DNA of 64,000 bases from Tethya wilhelma (GCA_964030475.1 CAXIPT010000004.1:6558360-6622359), one strand, 5' to 3'; positions 12,184-23,014 are shown, numbered from the stretch's first letter. A program made the numbers and translations. Notes: generated from the sequence alone by a model not told the origin.

Positions 12184-13845
12184 TTAATTATTGTTCCCAT
12201 TGGCAGTAGTTGTGAAAGTTGTTTTCTTTGGCAAAGTGAATACTAGGCGTGGAAACATTTGCTTACAAGCACGTCCAGCGGAATCCAGTGCTCCAACTAT
12301 CCAGCCATGTCGTATGCCGATGTGTTCGCCAGCAAAGTAAATGTTCCCTTCATTTTTCTTTAGGGCTGGAAACAATTGAGTAAATTGTCCAGGAAGAAAA
12401 TCTGCAACACCAGTGCCCCACTCGGCTGCCCAGTGAACACTCTTACAACCTAAATATTGATCAAGTATGTTCACGTTTGGATATATTTCTTGCAAGTCAC
12501 GTAAAGCAATGTCTCTCCTCTCTTTGTCTGATGCTGGCAATACACTGAGGGCATCTGTGGACCAGGAGTATGTTAAAAGGATTCCCTTACCTGAACTTCC
12601 CAAATCATATGAGGGATAGACGATCCATCGTGAAGGTGTATCTGTAGTTGACTGTCCACCGTAAGCTGGATTAGGATGATTGCCTTCCCAGAACCTTGTC
12701 TTAAACTGTAATCCAATCTTGTACAATGGTTGTATGTTGGACACACGAATAGCCCCCTCTTTAATTGAAGACCAACGGGGTCTGTCTATCATTCGAAGCA
12801 CTGCATTTGAAATGGTAATAAGAACTTTGTCAAACGTCTCACTTTTTGGTGACTGACTTGGAATTTGACCGTCAGTGCTGTACGTCAATTTTATCTTTCC
12901 ATCATCGAGTTTAGTGATCTTGTAGACAATTGCTCCAGTAGTGATATTTTGCTTACCTATTTCGGCAGCGCAAGCTTCAGGAAGGCGACTCATTCCTTCG
13001 TCGATTGTCATCCATTTATTATTTGGAGAGCTATTAAAGTCATCAAACTCGATAACACTTTCAACAAGACCATAAATGAATGCATTTGAACCTGATGTCA
13101 TTGTCTCAACATAGTCGATTTTTTCAGCATACCATTTAGGGCCAGATTCATAGCTTCCAAGATAGTATCGCAAAGACATCCGATCATACTTTTTAAAGAA
13201 TTTTTCCTTTCCTTGTTGGAATTCCTTCAGTAAAGGTTGCATTACCTCATCCATAAGTGAATCTGCTGTCTTTTTTTTATCTTCAGGTTTCAAACCAACA
13301 AAACCAAGATTTTCTGGATTATCATTTGCTTCCTGAAGCGTCATCCTCTGTCCATTTACGTATACTAAGTTTCCCTTGTCATTTTTGTAGTAATATTCAA
13401 TGAGATTTAGCTCAGGTTTCTCAGGTGCTGGATTAGTATTAAGGTATTCAATCAGCTCAAAAAGAGGCTGTTGCGAAGGTATACATGGAATTCTCATTGC
13501 TCCTGCTTCGAAATATTGGTATTTTCCTTCCTGTTCAAATCCGTCACGACAAGTATAAACTCGCCCGCCAATACGAGTGTTTCCTTCAAATATGCGAAAC
13601 GGTATATTGTACTCCTTGAGAAGCAGTCCAGCATACAAGCCACTCATCCCGGCACCAATAATCCCAACTGTTTCCTTAGGCTTTGTACGCTCAACCTCAG
13701 TCGGCACTCCTACATATGCATGAGTTGGTTTTGTGGCAATTTCGAAAGGACTAGTTTCTGATTCAGTTGGCCGACTATCTGAGCTCCAAGCGAACGGTTT
13801 TGCTCCTAACCATTCTGCATAACCATCTGCCACACCTTTAGACAT
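12184..13845 (-). CDS. L-amino-acid oxidase-like FAD-dependent amine oxidase, complete
   Basis: Intact 553-codon single-exon gene from ATG 13845 to TAA 12184-12186. Motifs in order: VGIIGAGMSGLYAG at about residues 60-75 (FAD ADP-binding), FEGNTRIGGRVYT shortly after, substrate-domain sequence in the middle and GNIYFAGEHIGIRHGWIVGA near residue 510. The tail ends in a short Asn/Thr-rich stretch. The expected reaction is oxidative deamination of L-amino acids with production of ammonia and hydrogen peroxide; in other animals relatives serve in defence or nutrition. It lies between the two inverted RECQL copies, head-on to a single N at 13918. It is about three-quarters identical at protein level to the copy at 495-2190 and nearly identical to the fragment at 1-493. 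No signal peptide is obvious. Confidence 0.92.
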   Translation of the reverse strand: MSKGVADGYAEWLGAKPFAWSSDSRPTESETSPFEIATKPTHAYVGVPTEVERTKPKETVGIIGAGMSGLYAGLLLKEYNIPFRIFEGNTRIGGRVYTCRDGFEQEGKYQYFEAGAMRIPCIPSQQPLFELIEYLNTNPAPEKPELNLIEYYYKNDKGNLVYVNGQRMTLQEANDNPENLGFVGLKPEDKKKTADSLMDEVMQPLLKEFQQGKEKFFKKYDRMSLRYYLGSYESGPKWYAEKIDYVETMTSGSNAFIYGLVESVIEFDDFNSSPNNKWMTIDEGMSRLPEACAAEIGKQNITTGAIVYKITKLDDGKIKLTYSTDGQIPSQSPKSETFDKVLITISNAVLRMIDRPRWSSIKEGAIRVSNIQPLYKIGLQFKTRFWEGNHPNPAYGGQSTTDTPSRWIVYPSYDLGSSGKGILLTYSWSTDALSVLPASDKERRDIALRDLQEIYPNVNILDQYLGCKSVHWAAEWGTGVADFLPGQFTQLFPALKKNEGNIYFAGEHIGIRHGWIVGALDSAGRACKQMFPRLVFTLPKKTTFTTTANGNNN

Positions 13846-14029
13846 GATGTTCAGGTATTAAACAAGATTGGAGCTTAAGTTGAGTTGACTTGGCTGACTT
13901 GGCTTGTGGACTCGACTNCGGACGTTACACGATAGTATGCAAAATTATCAGAAATTGGATAATTATGCGCATGCGCAAACAGTGTGTACCAGGCCCTCTC
14001 TTTTGGGCCTGGGAACGAGGCTAGGTAGA

Positions 14030-14464
14030 GCATCATCAAACCCTGTGTGGGTGTTTGGCATGGTGGATACCAGTACTAGTCCTGCAACTGGTGTGATGGA
14101 AGTTGTGAGCAGTCGTGATGCTGCTACTCTACTTCCAATTATCCAAGCACACTGCAAACCCGGCACTGAAATTTGGAGTGATGAGTGGAGTGCTTATTGT
14201 CGTGTACGAAACCTCCCTAATGTTTCAAGGCATCGAGTTGTCAATCACTCCCAGCACTTTGTAGATCCGGCAACTGGTGTCAACACTCAAACAATAGAGA
14301 GTTATTGGAACAGGGTGAAGACAAAGCTTAAGAGAATGAAGGGTTGCCACCGCTCTCAATTGCCATCATATCTTGATGAGTTTATGTGGTTTGAACGCCA
14401 TGGCAAAACCTGTTATGCTGCATTCCACAACATATGCAGAGATATAAAACTTAAATATCCATAA
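14030..14464 (+). pseudogene. Merlin-type (ISXO2-like) DDE transposase, 5'-truncated
   Basis: The frame from about WVFGMVDT to the stop at 14462-14464 matches the C-terminal catalytic half of Merlin/IS1016/ISXO2 transposases. It has AATLLPIIQAHCKPGTEIW followed by SDEW (second catalytic Asp) and NHSQHFVDPATGVNTQTIES with the catalytic Glu, then YWNRVK. The N-terminal zinc-ribbon and the first catalytic Asp are missing. Upstream the sequence is the end of an unrelated foldback element (CTGGGAACGAGGCT at about 14011-14024) and, further up, a single N at 13918. The remnant cannot encode an active transposase. The frame itself is free of stops over about 140 codons. Confidence 0.85.
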
Positions 14465-15953
14465 CTATAGTCATAATTTACTTCATCTGTTCATATTTAT
14501 AATCTGACAGTTCAATCAAAACAATTAAATATTTACCCCCACCTTTCAAAGTCAATAACAATATATTCAATTCCCGGCATCTTCTCAGCATTTTTCAGTC
14601 CCCATAATCCTATCAGCTGGGTCATTTCTCCTATTTCTATCAGCTGTATCATACACCATCACAATACACTGATACACGAGCTGATACATGCTGCACTTTA
14701 ACTGGAAATAGTATGACTACGTCATTAAACCACAGTCGTGAATATAATTTTCGCGAGTGTATGCACAATTGATCGTACGCGCGTTTTAATAAATTTCGCG
14801 CATGGGTCCGTGTACTGGACTTGATCCCTTCATTTCATGCAAAGTACGTCCTTTTCGACTCGTTTGCTGGCGAAAAGGCAGCAAACAAAAATCTAGGCAG
14901 CTTTGAAACTTTCGATATAAAATGCTGTACTTTTATTTAGCCATTTTGATGTAGGTAAAGGTCGTCAATAGACCACGTGGTTTGTATGCATTAATGCGCA
15001 TGCGCATCAAATGTACACTTCTGGCTTTTGTAGAGACTGAGCACCTTGGTGTTTAAAAAAGTGAATGAACAAGTAGTAAAAATTTTATAAAAATGAGAGG
15101 TGTAGGAATGGGCAGTGTGGTGAAACAAGGCAAGTTTCTGAATTTCGGCACATGACTACTTCATTTTTTGTGCCCTACTCTTTGTGTATCTACATTCTAA
15201 ATGAATTGTTACTTCATCCAAATTGGTCAAGTGATTGCTTACATTGACTCATGAGCCAAATGACCGACATCTATAATAATGGAATTCAAACTTGCAATCG
15301 ACTCAGGCATGAAAATGAAGTAGTCATGTGCTGAAATTCAGAGACTTGCCTTGTTTCATTGCTTTTTACCGCACTGCCCATTCCTACACCTCTCATTTTT
15401 ATAAAATTTTTACTACTTGTTAATATTGTATGCTGTGTCACTATATGCACTTGCATGCATATATAAATGTTGCACGTTAGGCCAACATTTGTTGAATACT
15501 ATATAGTTTCTCATCAACCGCCCGCATGCATGATTTTTCTTGGAGTTTGAATTTTTCTCATTATCTCATTATTTACTACTGCGTATGCGCAGATCTAAAT
15601 GATCACGTGACAGTCAGAATGCACAAAGAAAATGAAGGTACCGATGGTGCATAAGCCTCAGCGCACTCAACTAGCTATAGCACATTTATATGCATGCACA
15701 GTGTAAAAGAGTGTATCATACGTACAGTAGTACGTATAGTAGGAATGGGCCGACTGTCCCATAAACTCAATACAAAATGTTGGTCGCCATAAAAATCTAG
15801 TCAAACAAAATTAAGCCTTCAACCGTTGGTTTTACAACAAAAACTAAAGGATCAGAAATGAAAATGACTCATGCACCAGTCTCTGATAGTCTCCTCACTG
15901 TATAGTGTTGAACAACACTGCCCAATTCCTACGCTGCTTATTTTTTTTTTTTT
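14465..15953. other. Intergenic region built from foldback elements
   Basis: Apart from about 450 bp of AT-rich sequence next to the transposase remnant, this spacer is transposon-derived. It includes an arm of the large foldback family at about 14940-15067, the family core at 15068-15421, and a truncated terminus at 15718-15930 that carries CATACGTACAGTAGTACG and GGAATGGGCC. Nothing coding is seen. Confidence 0.7.
15068..15421. mobile_element. Foldback MITE core (family A), copy 1
   Basis: Inverted arms of about 110 bp. The left arm runs AACAAGTAGTAAAAATTT, GTAGGAATGGGCAGTG, then CACATGACTACTTCATTTT; the right arm is its reverse complement, ending TTTTTACTACTTGTT. Five further copies exist in the window, at 24064, 34602, 35231, 46120 and 48836. 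Confidence 0.85.
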
Positions 15954-16064
15954 TTGAAATTTATATTTTATTGCTTCTCCATGTATATTCGCTTATTAAA
16001 TGATATTATGAATGTATGTGCAAACATAATAATTATATGTGGCTTTTTTTGTATTGTTGTAATC

Positions 16065-16655
16065 ATGCAACAGCCTGGGACAGCCAAGCCTCTCAGTGGT
16101 CGAGGAATGTCACAAGTCAGATCTAGAACCAAGACACGGTTACAAACCGTTCCCTACAAAAAAATTGTCATTGTTGGTGATGGTTCAACTGGAAAGACAT
16201 GCCTCCTCCAAGTATTTGCAAATAATAAATTCCCTCAGCAGGCCGACCATTGTGTGGTAAATTTCAAAATGAAAGAGGTGGATTACAAAGTTGAGCTATG
16301 GGACACCGCTATAAATGACGGCATGCGTGTGCTCTTTTATTCTGGTGCCAATGTCATCTTGATCACCTATTCTGTCACTGATCGTTCTTCTTATGAACAC
16401 GTTAAATCAACATGGATACATGAAATTCGCCACCACTGTCCAAAAGTCCCCATAGTATTGGTTGGCACTATGATAGATAAACGCACAAATTCAAGTCATG
16501 AACCAATTACAACTCAAGAAGGAGAGGAATTAGCGCAAGAAATCAGTGCGGGTGCTTTTGTGGAATGTTCAGCAAAAATGAATGAAGGAGTGAGTGAAGT
16601 GTTTGAAAAAGCAATGGATGTTATCAAAAAGAAACCTGGATGCATACTTCAGTAA
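16065..16655 (+). CDS. Atypical Rho-like small GTPase, prenylated
   Basis: About 196 codons from the ATG at 16065 (MQQPGTAKPLSGRG) to TAA at 16653-16655. The frame is open further upstream, to 15954, but that part is hydrophobic and AT-rich with no homology. The G1 loop GDGSTGKT is intact. The body aligns with Rho/Rac proteins (VELWDTA, HHCPKVPIVLVGT, VECSAK as G5) and the end KKKPGCILQ has a polybasic stretch and a CAAX box predicted to be prenylated. Key switch positions are altered: switch I has CVVNF where Rho proteins have a Thr, switch II reads WDTAINDG instead of the Gly-Gln catalytic pair, and G4 is TMID rather than TKxD. It is therefore expected to be GTPase-deficient or unregulated. 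No intron is seen in the domain, so a retrocopy origin is possible. ATTAAA about 10 bp after the stop may serve as poly(A) signal. Confidence 0.85.
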   Translation: MQQPGTAKPLSGRGMSQVRSRTKTRLQTVPYKKIVIVGDGSTGKTCLLQVFANNKFPQQADHCVVNFKMKEVDYKVELWDTAINDGMRVLFYSGANVILITYSVTDRSSYEHVKSTWIHEIRHHCPKVPIVLVGTMIDKRTNSSHEPITTQEGEELAQEISAGAFVECSAKMNEGVSEVFEKAMDVIKKKPGCILQ

Positions 16656-17291
16656 TGCATTGATATTAAATAATGGTTTACTAATAATTATATAATATTA
16701 TAATATTCTTGTTTTAATTACGATAATAATATTATTATAGTAACTCGATCAGACTTAGTCTGACTGTTCAAGTTAGCATAATTATATAGAACTAAAGTCA
16801 TTACTGCAACCGTGAAGCTGTTGAAAGTCTCATCATTGTAAATACTGTATTATTGTCAATTTGTCATTATAATTGTGACTGTGCATTATTGTGAATGTCT
16901 GCTAGTATGATCATCATGGTAATCCAGTAACGGTTAAGTTAACACTGAGTATACTCATAAACTGCATGAATACCGCGTACTGCCGCGCTTGACTATAATA
17001 AGCGTTAAGCATTGCCATTGATAAATCATGCTTTTCATATCTCTGATTATTCTATCCTTTTATGCCGCTAAAAATTGTGCCCATCATGCTCAGCAGGTCA
17101 CCTATCATGCATGATGCCCAAAGATTTCTTACTGAAACTTAAAATTTCGCCCGTTCATGCGCATGCGTTGACGTTCGCTATACCACGAACGCAGCCACGC
17201 CCACTACAGCTTATTTCAAGCTTGTGTTTCAAACCATCATTACCGACTTTAAACAGTTCAACGGTCAGTCTATCCGCGAGCAGAGGGCTGC
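16656..17291. other. Intergenic region and RECQL upstream sequence
   Basis: AT-rich to about 17130, with no motif seen. From about 17165 it matches, in inverted orientation, the upstream flank of the minus-strand RECQL copy (GAACGCAGCCACGCCCACTA). The shared 110-120 bp upstream of both ATGs may therefore include the promoter and 5' leader, kept when the gene was duplicated. Confidence 0.55.
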
Positions 17292-18360
17292 ATGATGGAA
17301 AGCCAGGATTTGATGGAGGAGCTGCAAGAGGTGGAATCTCAACTGGTGTGTGTGCAGAGGGAGATTGATGGATTGCTAGAGAAACAGGAAGAACTTTTGG
17401 AAAGAAAGCAACTCCTTTCAGCTCAGCTTGAATCAATCAGCACCACAAGCACTGCATCATCATCTGGCACCAGTAGCCACCACCAACATGACTGTGACTG
17501 GGAGAATAGTGTCTTCGAATGGAGCGAACAAGTCACAAACACTCTTAAAACTTTCTTCAAACTCGAATCCTTCCGACCTCTCCAACTCTCCTGCATCAAT
17601 GCCACACTATCGGACAAAGACGTCATCCTCATAATGCCGACTGGAGGAGGTAAAAGCCTCTGTTACCAGCTACCAGCTGTTGTCAATCCAAACGGTGTTA
17701 CACTCGTAGTCTCGCCACTGGTTTCACTAATGGAAGACCAACTCATGTCCGTAAAGAGTCTAGGTATTGATTCGTGCATGTTGAATGCCTCCTGTAGTCG
17801 AGAGGTTGTGAACCACATTCACGGTGCTATGATAGACAAGAGCAACACTATGAAGCTCTTGTATGTGACCCCGGAGAAGATTTCCAAGAGTAAACGGTTT
17901 ATGTCGAAACTGGAAAAGATGTACGAAATGGGACGAATGGCACGAATAGTCATTGACGAAGTACACTGTGTAAGTCAGTGGGGACATGATTTTAGACCCG
18001 ATTACAAGATTTTGGGAATTTTGAAGCGGCAATTTCCCAATGCTCCAATTCTTGGTCTCACAGCAACTGCTACGTCCAAGGTGTTGGCAGATGTTAAGGA
18101 TATGTTGTCGATGAAGGAGTGTGTGGTGTTCAGGGCCTCGTACAACCGGACAAACTTGTTTTACGAGGTTCGTGCAAAGCAGTCGTCTCACAAGGCCCAG
18201 ATTGAAGACATGGCAGCACTGATTAAGACAAAGTTTGATAAGAAAAGTGGTAAGTATATGAAAGAATCCATTGCATAGGTACTAGCTCAACTTGTAGTCA
18301 TGTATCTTCGGATCCTATATGAAACTTCTTGGCCTGTATGCATCAGTTTCTTAAATTGCA

Positions 18361-18398
<38 letters not shown>

Positions 18399-20101
18399 CA
18401 TCTCACAGGTATAGTGTACTGTCTATCGCGTAAAGACACTGAACAAGTCAGCATGGACTTGTGTCAGAAGGGAATCAGAGCTAGCTGTTACCATGCCGAT
18501 CTACCAGCAAATGAAAAGACTAGAGTCCATACCCAGTGGCTGATTGTTCTTGTCAAGAGCCTTGTTGATCAATTCTCAATTGCCGTATTTTTCTTCCATA
18601 TACAGGTGATTGTTGCAACCGTTGCATTCGGTATGGGTATAGACAAGCCAAATGTTCGCTTTGTCCTTCACCATACCATCAGCAAGTCCATGGAGAACTA
18701 CTACCAGGAGAGTGGTAGGGCAGGCAGGGATGGACAGCAAGCACATTGTGTCCTCTACTTCAGAGCTGGTGACGCTTTTCGACAGAGTACCATGGTCTTC
18801 ACAGAACACACAGGTATGCAATTAAGCTAGAATAATATTTTAATGTATGTGCATATAGTCGATAATATGTGTTTTATATGAGCTTGTTGAGTGAGCTGAA
18901 ACTATTCTATTAAAGGCTTATCATAAGTATGCTCCCTTTAAGCTGTCAGAGTTTTTACAACAAACAAACAAAATTACTCTAAGGTACATCAGAATTAATT
19001 TAGACTATATTATTCTATATAATGCCCATACCCAATCCTTTGCTTCACATGCATGAATATGAAGGGAAAAAAGAATCATTCTCTCAATTTCATCATCAAT
19101 ACCCTACTCCTCCTTCATTCCATTCAGGCCTTCCCAATCTATACACGATGCTGAACTACTGTTTGAATGAAGTCGAATGTCGACGAGCACTGATAGCCAA
19201 ATCCTTTGGTGAAACATGGCAGCCGACAGACTGTCACCAACAGTGTGACATATGCTACAGAAACGAGAAACAAACAGCATCTTCGTCTAGCAGTGGTGAA
19301 GCAAATACCACGACACTGAGTTCGAAAGTGAACCACAAAGAGACATTTTGTACCATAGTAGACGAAGATATTACCGAACATTGTGGTGCACTCGTAGAAA
19401 TCATTGAGCACGCTCAGAGCAAGGACCAACGACTAACAGCTCTGAAGCTGATCGATAGTTGGAGAGGACACGGGAGTACGACAAACAGAGCCAAACATGT
19501 ACCAGTCACGAAACTTCCTGAAGTGAAATGTGAAAGGATTCTTCTTCGCGCACTTCTTGATGGTATTCTCAAAGAAGAGTTTCACTTTACTCCATACTCT
19601 ACCATCAGTTACATTGGGCTTGGAAGAAGCACCATTGCTGTGAAGAGAGGTCTTTTGCGTGTGACTATGAAGGTTTGTAAGACAGACAGTTCAAGTGCTA
19701 CTATGTCTCACAGCGCTGGTACTCAAGAACTAGTCACTAGCAGTGGAAAGAAACAACTTGCAATTGCAAAGCAAGATTCTGAAGTATCGTCAAAAAAGGC
19801 TGGTACATTGAAAAGCTCTAAACCTAGTCTAAGACTAAGTAGTGATCGCGGATGGCTTAAAAAGGGAGACAGTCACAATGACTCGTGTAATAGTTCAAGC
19901 TCAAGCTCTCTGGCTAACAAGAAAGAGAAAGGAACAATGAAACGAAAGCTGCCCAGCATGTTGCTGGGAGATGGTGCTACCTCTAAGGATGATTCTGACT
20001 TCCTTTTTGGCAAACCAACGACAAAACAGGCAAAGTTAAACTTGAAAGCAAACAAGGATTCAGTGAAATCAAGGGTTATTGAAATACTTGACAGTGATTA
20101 A
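17292..20101 (+). CDS. RECQL: RECQL (RecQ1-type) DNA helicase, plus copy, core intact
   Basis: Three exons: 17292-18249, 18409-18813 and 19128-20101, with donors GTAAGT (18250) and GTATGC (18814); about 778 residues. Domains: coiled coil near residues 5-45, helicase lobe 1 with Walker [16 protein letters not shown] and DEVHC, motif III LTATAT, lobe 2 with [19 protein letters not shown] and ESGRAGRDG, then the RecQ zinc site ([14 protein letters not shown]), winged helix and a low-complexity Ser/Lys tail ending EILDSD. Animal RECQL proteins are nuclear 3'-5' helicases; the human one is about 650 residues, the extra here being the tail. Exon 2 is odd. The minus copy has an intron here, but this copy lost about 250 bp including the donor, leaving 63 intron-derived bases (18543-18605) in frame. 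AATAAA overlaps the stop codon. Confidence 0.9.
18363..18397. repeat. CA microsatellite in RECQL intron 1
   Basis: A pure (CA)n run immediately before the acceptor CTCACAG at 18408. The inverted RECQL copy has the equivalent GT run at about 10510-10560, so the microsatellite predates the duplication. Confidence 0.9.
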
Positions 20102-20249
20102 TAAACAAGAATAATCTATATCATTAATATGTAGGCACAGTCCCAATAACAATGTAATAATATTAACAATTAAAAAATAATTATAAATAGTTTTAACTCT
20201 TAAATAGCACAACATTGACTGAGCCCCGCCCCTTTCTAAACTAAACTTA

Positions 20250-22574
20250 ATGGCTTCAAAATTCTTACCAGACTCTCCTCCTGAAGGAAATGAACAAACA
20301 TCAGCAGGATTGGGAACCACAGGTATAGCAGCATCATAATGTCCCACTCCATCACTTTGGTACACAAGAAACATAGTTCCCAAACTAGTGCTATCTTCTG
20401 GAGTAACATACAATGGATGTTCACTAGGTCTGAATATGATAAAAGAGGCTTTTAAAGCATTGGAAATTGCCAGAGGCATTAAATCACCTAGACAACTATT
20501 GAAATAGCCATCAGTAAGAAATTTGCTAGCTTCTTGACGAAATTCTTCAACTTCAAGGGTGGTAAAGCTTCTGTATAATGGTGTAATAAGTTTTCCTTTG
20601 TGATTTCTTGTACAAAAGTACTTCTGAGTGTTTTTGGCAGACTTTTAGCATCGTAATCAGTTATTCCTATCCTTGAAAGGGAAAAATTGGTCTGGAGAAT
20701 ACACTGTGTTACTGAATTAAAGAAGCAGTTTCCTATTCCACCAGGCGCACATGTTGAATCCCAAAGTGTGAATCCATATTGAAATAGTTGATCCTTAAGG
20801 TCTCGCATTTGGCTATTGTCTCGATTAGTTATTCTTGAACAAGAGATAGTGGATGGTACATAGGGCTTTAAGAGGGAAACCACATTCATGAGACTTCTTG
20901 CCACACTCTTCTCAACTGTTTGGATTATCAAAAATTTATTTATAGAATCCCTGTACACTGGAACAACAATATCCATATCCATTCGAACATCTTCAACAAC
21001 TATTTCATGACTGTGATTTTCATACTGAGACTGGGGCTCTTTTGGTATGATTCCAACAGGATTTTGTGTAATGGTTTTTTTTGTAGTATTTGTATGCTGC
21101 ATAACCTCTAGCAGTTATTCCCCAGGTTATTGCTCCTGCCGAGGCAGAATATGACTTTTTGGAAGAGCCTTCTCAAGATTTCTTCTGTCCAGTGACTCTA
21201 TATAGAGCTGTTGCTCAACCCTCACCAGACTGCTTGCTGTGGTAACCATCTCTCCCAAGAGGCTGTCTCTAGGATCCAACGAGATGGTAAGCCTTGTCCC
21301 ATGTGTAAAGAACCACAACTAGTTACAATGCCAGACAAGTTTTACAAGAGGAGAGTAAATGAGATTAAGGTTTATTGTCCCCACAAGAAGAATGGATGTG
21401 GGTGGGTGGGTGAAGTGAATGAAGTCAGGAAACACTCTGACTCCTGTCCAAAGCGACTATGGAAGTGCCAATATTGTGAGTTTAATTCACTGAATGAAAA
21501 TGATATAAAGCAACACGTACTATTATGTACCAACGGTATCCAATTATATGTCCAAACTCTTGTGAAGTTGGTTCAGTGGCTCGTTGTGATGTGGAGTCCC
21601 ATCTGATGGTGTGTCCTCTCCAGCCAGTGACGTGTGAGTATGCTGAAGTAGGTTGTGATGTGAAGGTCCCTCGTAGAGACCTTGACCGTCACATGAAGGA
21701 GGGACAACACCACCATCTCATGAGGGCTACTCTCCTCATCCTTAGACTGACAAGAGAAAATACGGATGAAAGGAACAGACTGCTTCAAAACATTGAAAAA
21801 ATGAAAACAGCACTGAATACGAGAGAACAACAGATTGCTCACCTTCAACAGCAACAACAGGATTGGGATTTTATTCAGCAAAAAGTGAGAGAAAAGGATG
21901 AGCAAATTGCACAACTTCAATCAAAACTAGTTGAAAGGAACCTACAGATTGAGAAGAAAGAAGACGAAGTTGTATATCTTCAGAAACAGCTCAAACAGTT
22001 TCAAGATGGGCTTGAAGCTAAAGTCGCTGACATTCAACAATGCATGGTTAACACTCAGGAACACTTGAAGCAACAAGACCAACATCTTGAATGTGTTAGC
22101 GAGCGATTTTACCGTTTGCAAGGATTCTCTGTCAATGATTTCACTCTCACTGACTTTAAGAAGCATCAGGCACGTGGTGGTGGTGGGGACTGGTACAGTG
22201 AACCATTCTACTCTAATCCAAGAGCAGGGCCTTGTAAGTTCAAGCTAAAAGTTGAGACAAATGGATATGGTGAATTCCATCTAGAATATATAGGAATATG
22301 GTTTAAAATGCTGAAAAATGGTGACAACGACAAGTTAGACCGACCAGTCCATATCACAACACATGTGCAGCTGTTAAACCAGCTAGGAGACCATGGCCAT
22401 CATGAGAAGATTACCACTGGGAGATGGAATAAAGAGGAGAAAGGATTCCATCAAGGAAGAATAGCCAAGTTCTTCAAGCTCAGTGAGCTTGGGCTCGACA
22501 TGGAGAAAAACACTCAATACTTGAAGAATGACAGTCTAGATCTCCAGTTCCGAGTCAACTTAAAAGCAGACTAG
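20250..22574 (+). pseudogene. TRAF-type adaptor (RING, zf-TRAF, coiled coil, TRAF-C), disrupted N-terminal half
   Basis: First coding stretch at 20250 (MASKFLPDSPPEGNEQTS), then an 0.8-kb insertion, then sequence from 21112 (VIPQVIAPAEAEYDFLEEPS). A degenerate RING follows (DFFCPVT, then LLNPHQTACCGNHLS and GKPCPMC), then zf-TRAF fingers (VYCPHKKNGCGWVGE..., CDVESHLMVCPL), a long coiled coil (residues TRENTDERNRLL to about ECVSERFYRL) and a C-terminal TRAF/MATH domain with WYSEPFYSNPRAGPC. The C-terminal 350 codons (21525-22574) are open and end at a TAG. Two breaks relative to the paralogue at 31456: the RING frame is off by one or two bases near 21200, and there are two extra bases at about 21534. 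TRAFs are cytoplasmic trimeric adaptors and E3 ligases for receptor signalling; this one could act only as a RING-less short form, if at all. Confidence 0.85.
20305..21102 (-). pseudogene. OTU-family cysteine protease-like fragment, antisense inside the TRAF gene
   Basis: The minus strand from 21102 has an N-terminal extension and then GGIGNCFFNSVTQ, matching the OTU active-site Cys loop (usually DGNCxF; the Asp is replaced here). After about 20590 the frame must change by one base to continue with EFRQEASKFLTDGYFNS, GDLMPLAISNALKASFIIF and GHYDAAIP, the conserved OTU His. OTU proteins remove ubiquitin. The homology ends at 20305, exactly where the TRAF coding sequence resumes in antisense, so this is an insert without its own stop. 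CAG lies on both sides (20302-20304 and 21112-21114). A related gene is at 47432-48810. The frameshift and missing end argue against an active enzyme. Confidence 0.7.
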
Positions 22575-22820
22575 AAGTATAAATTATACAGACTGATGAT
22601 GAAACCTATATAGTTTTCTGGTTAATCACTATTATTGTGATCCTATATCCAAATGTCTGCATGATCAAATACAATAATTAAAGTCAAACTGTCTGCTTGG
22701 TATAAACTTGCACTAGTTGCCTACAGTAAACAATGTTTGCTGGTATTGCTAAAGTCTTGGGACGTCTATATAGTCACTCGTAGTCCACGAGTCTAGTTTT
22801 CTACAATTTATACAGTAACA

Positions 22821-23014
22821 ATGTTTGCTGGTATTGCTAGAGTCTTGGGACATCTAGTCACTCTTAGACCACATGTGACTGGATGTTCAAGTGGATTAGC
22901 AGCTGCATTAGGTACCACCACAATCCTGTTTGTTTCCGGGATTATATCAAGAAGTGTTGAGAGTGGATTAACTTCCTGTGAGTCTCTAGTTCTTACACAG
23001 AGGGCATCCAGAAG
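22821..23014 (+). CDS. Exon of unknown family (MFAGIA), copy 1
   Basis: ATG 22821 opens a frame reading MFAGIARVLGHLVTLRPHVT, rich in Arg, Ser, Leu and Gly and followed by an Ala/Gly-rich stretch. A consensus donor GTATGTGT follows at 23015. The basic amphipathic start is compatible with a mitochondrial presequence, but I do not recognise the family and find no downstream exon. Two more copies, at 26059 and 33241, share the reading frame. A truncated duplicate of its first 40 bp lies just upstream at about 22733 (ending in a stop). It faces the convergent membrane-protein gene that follows. Confidence 0.45.
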
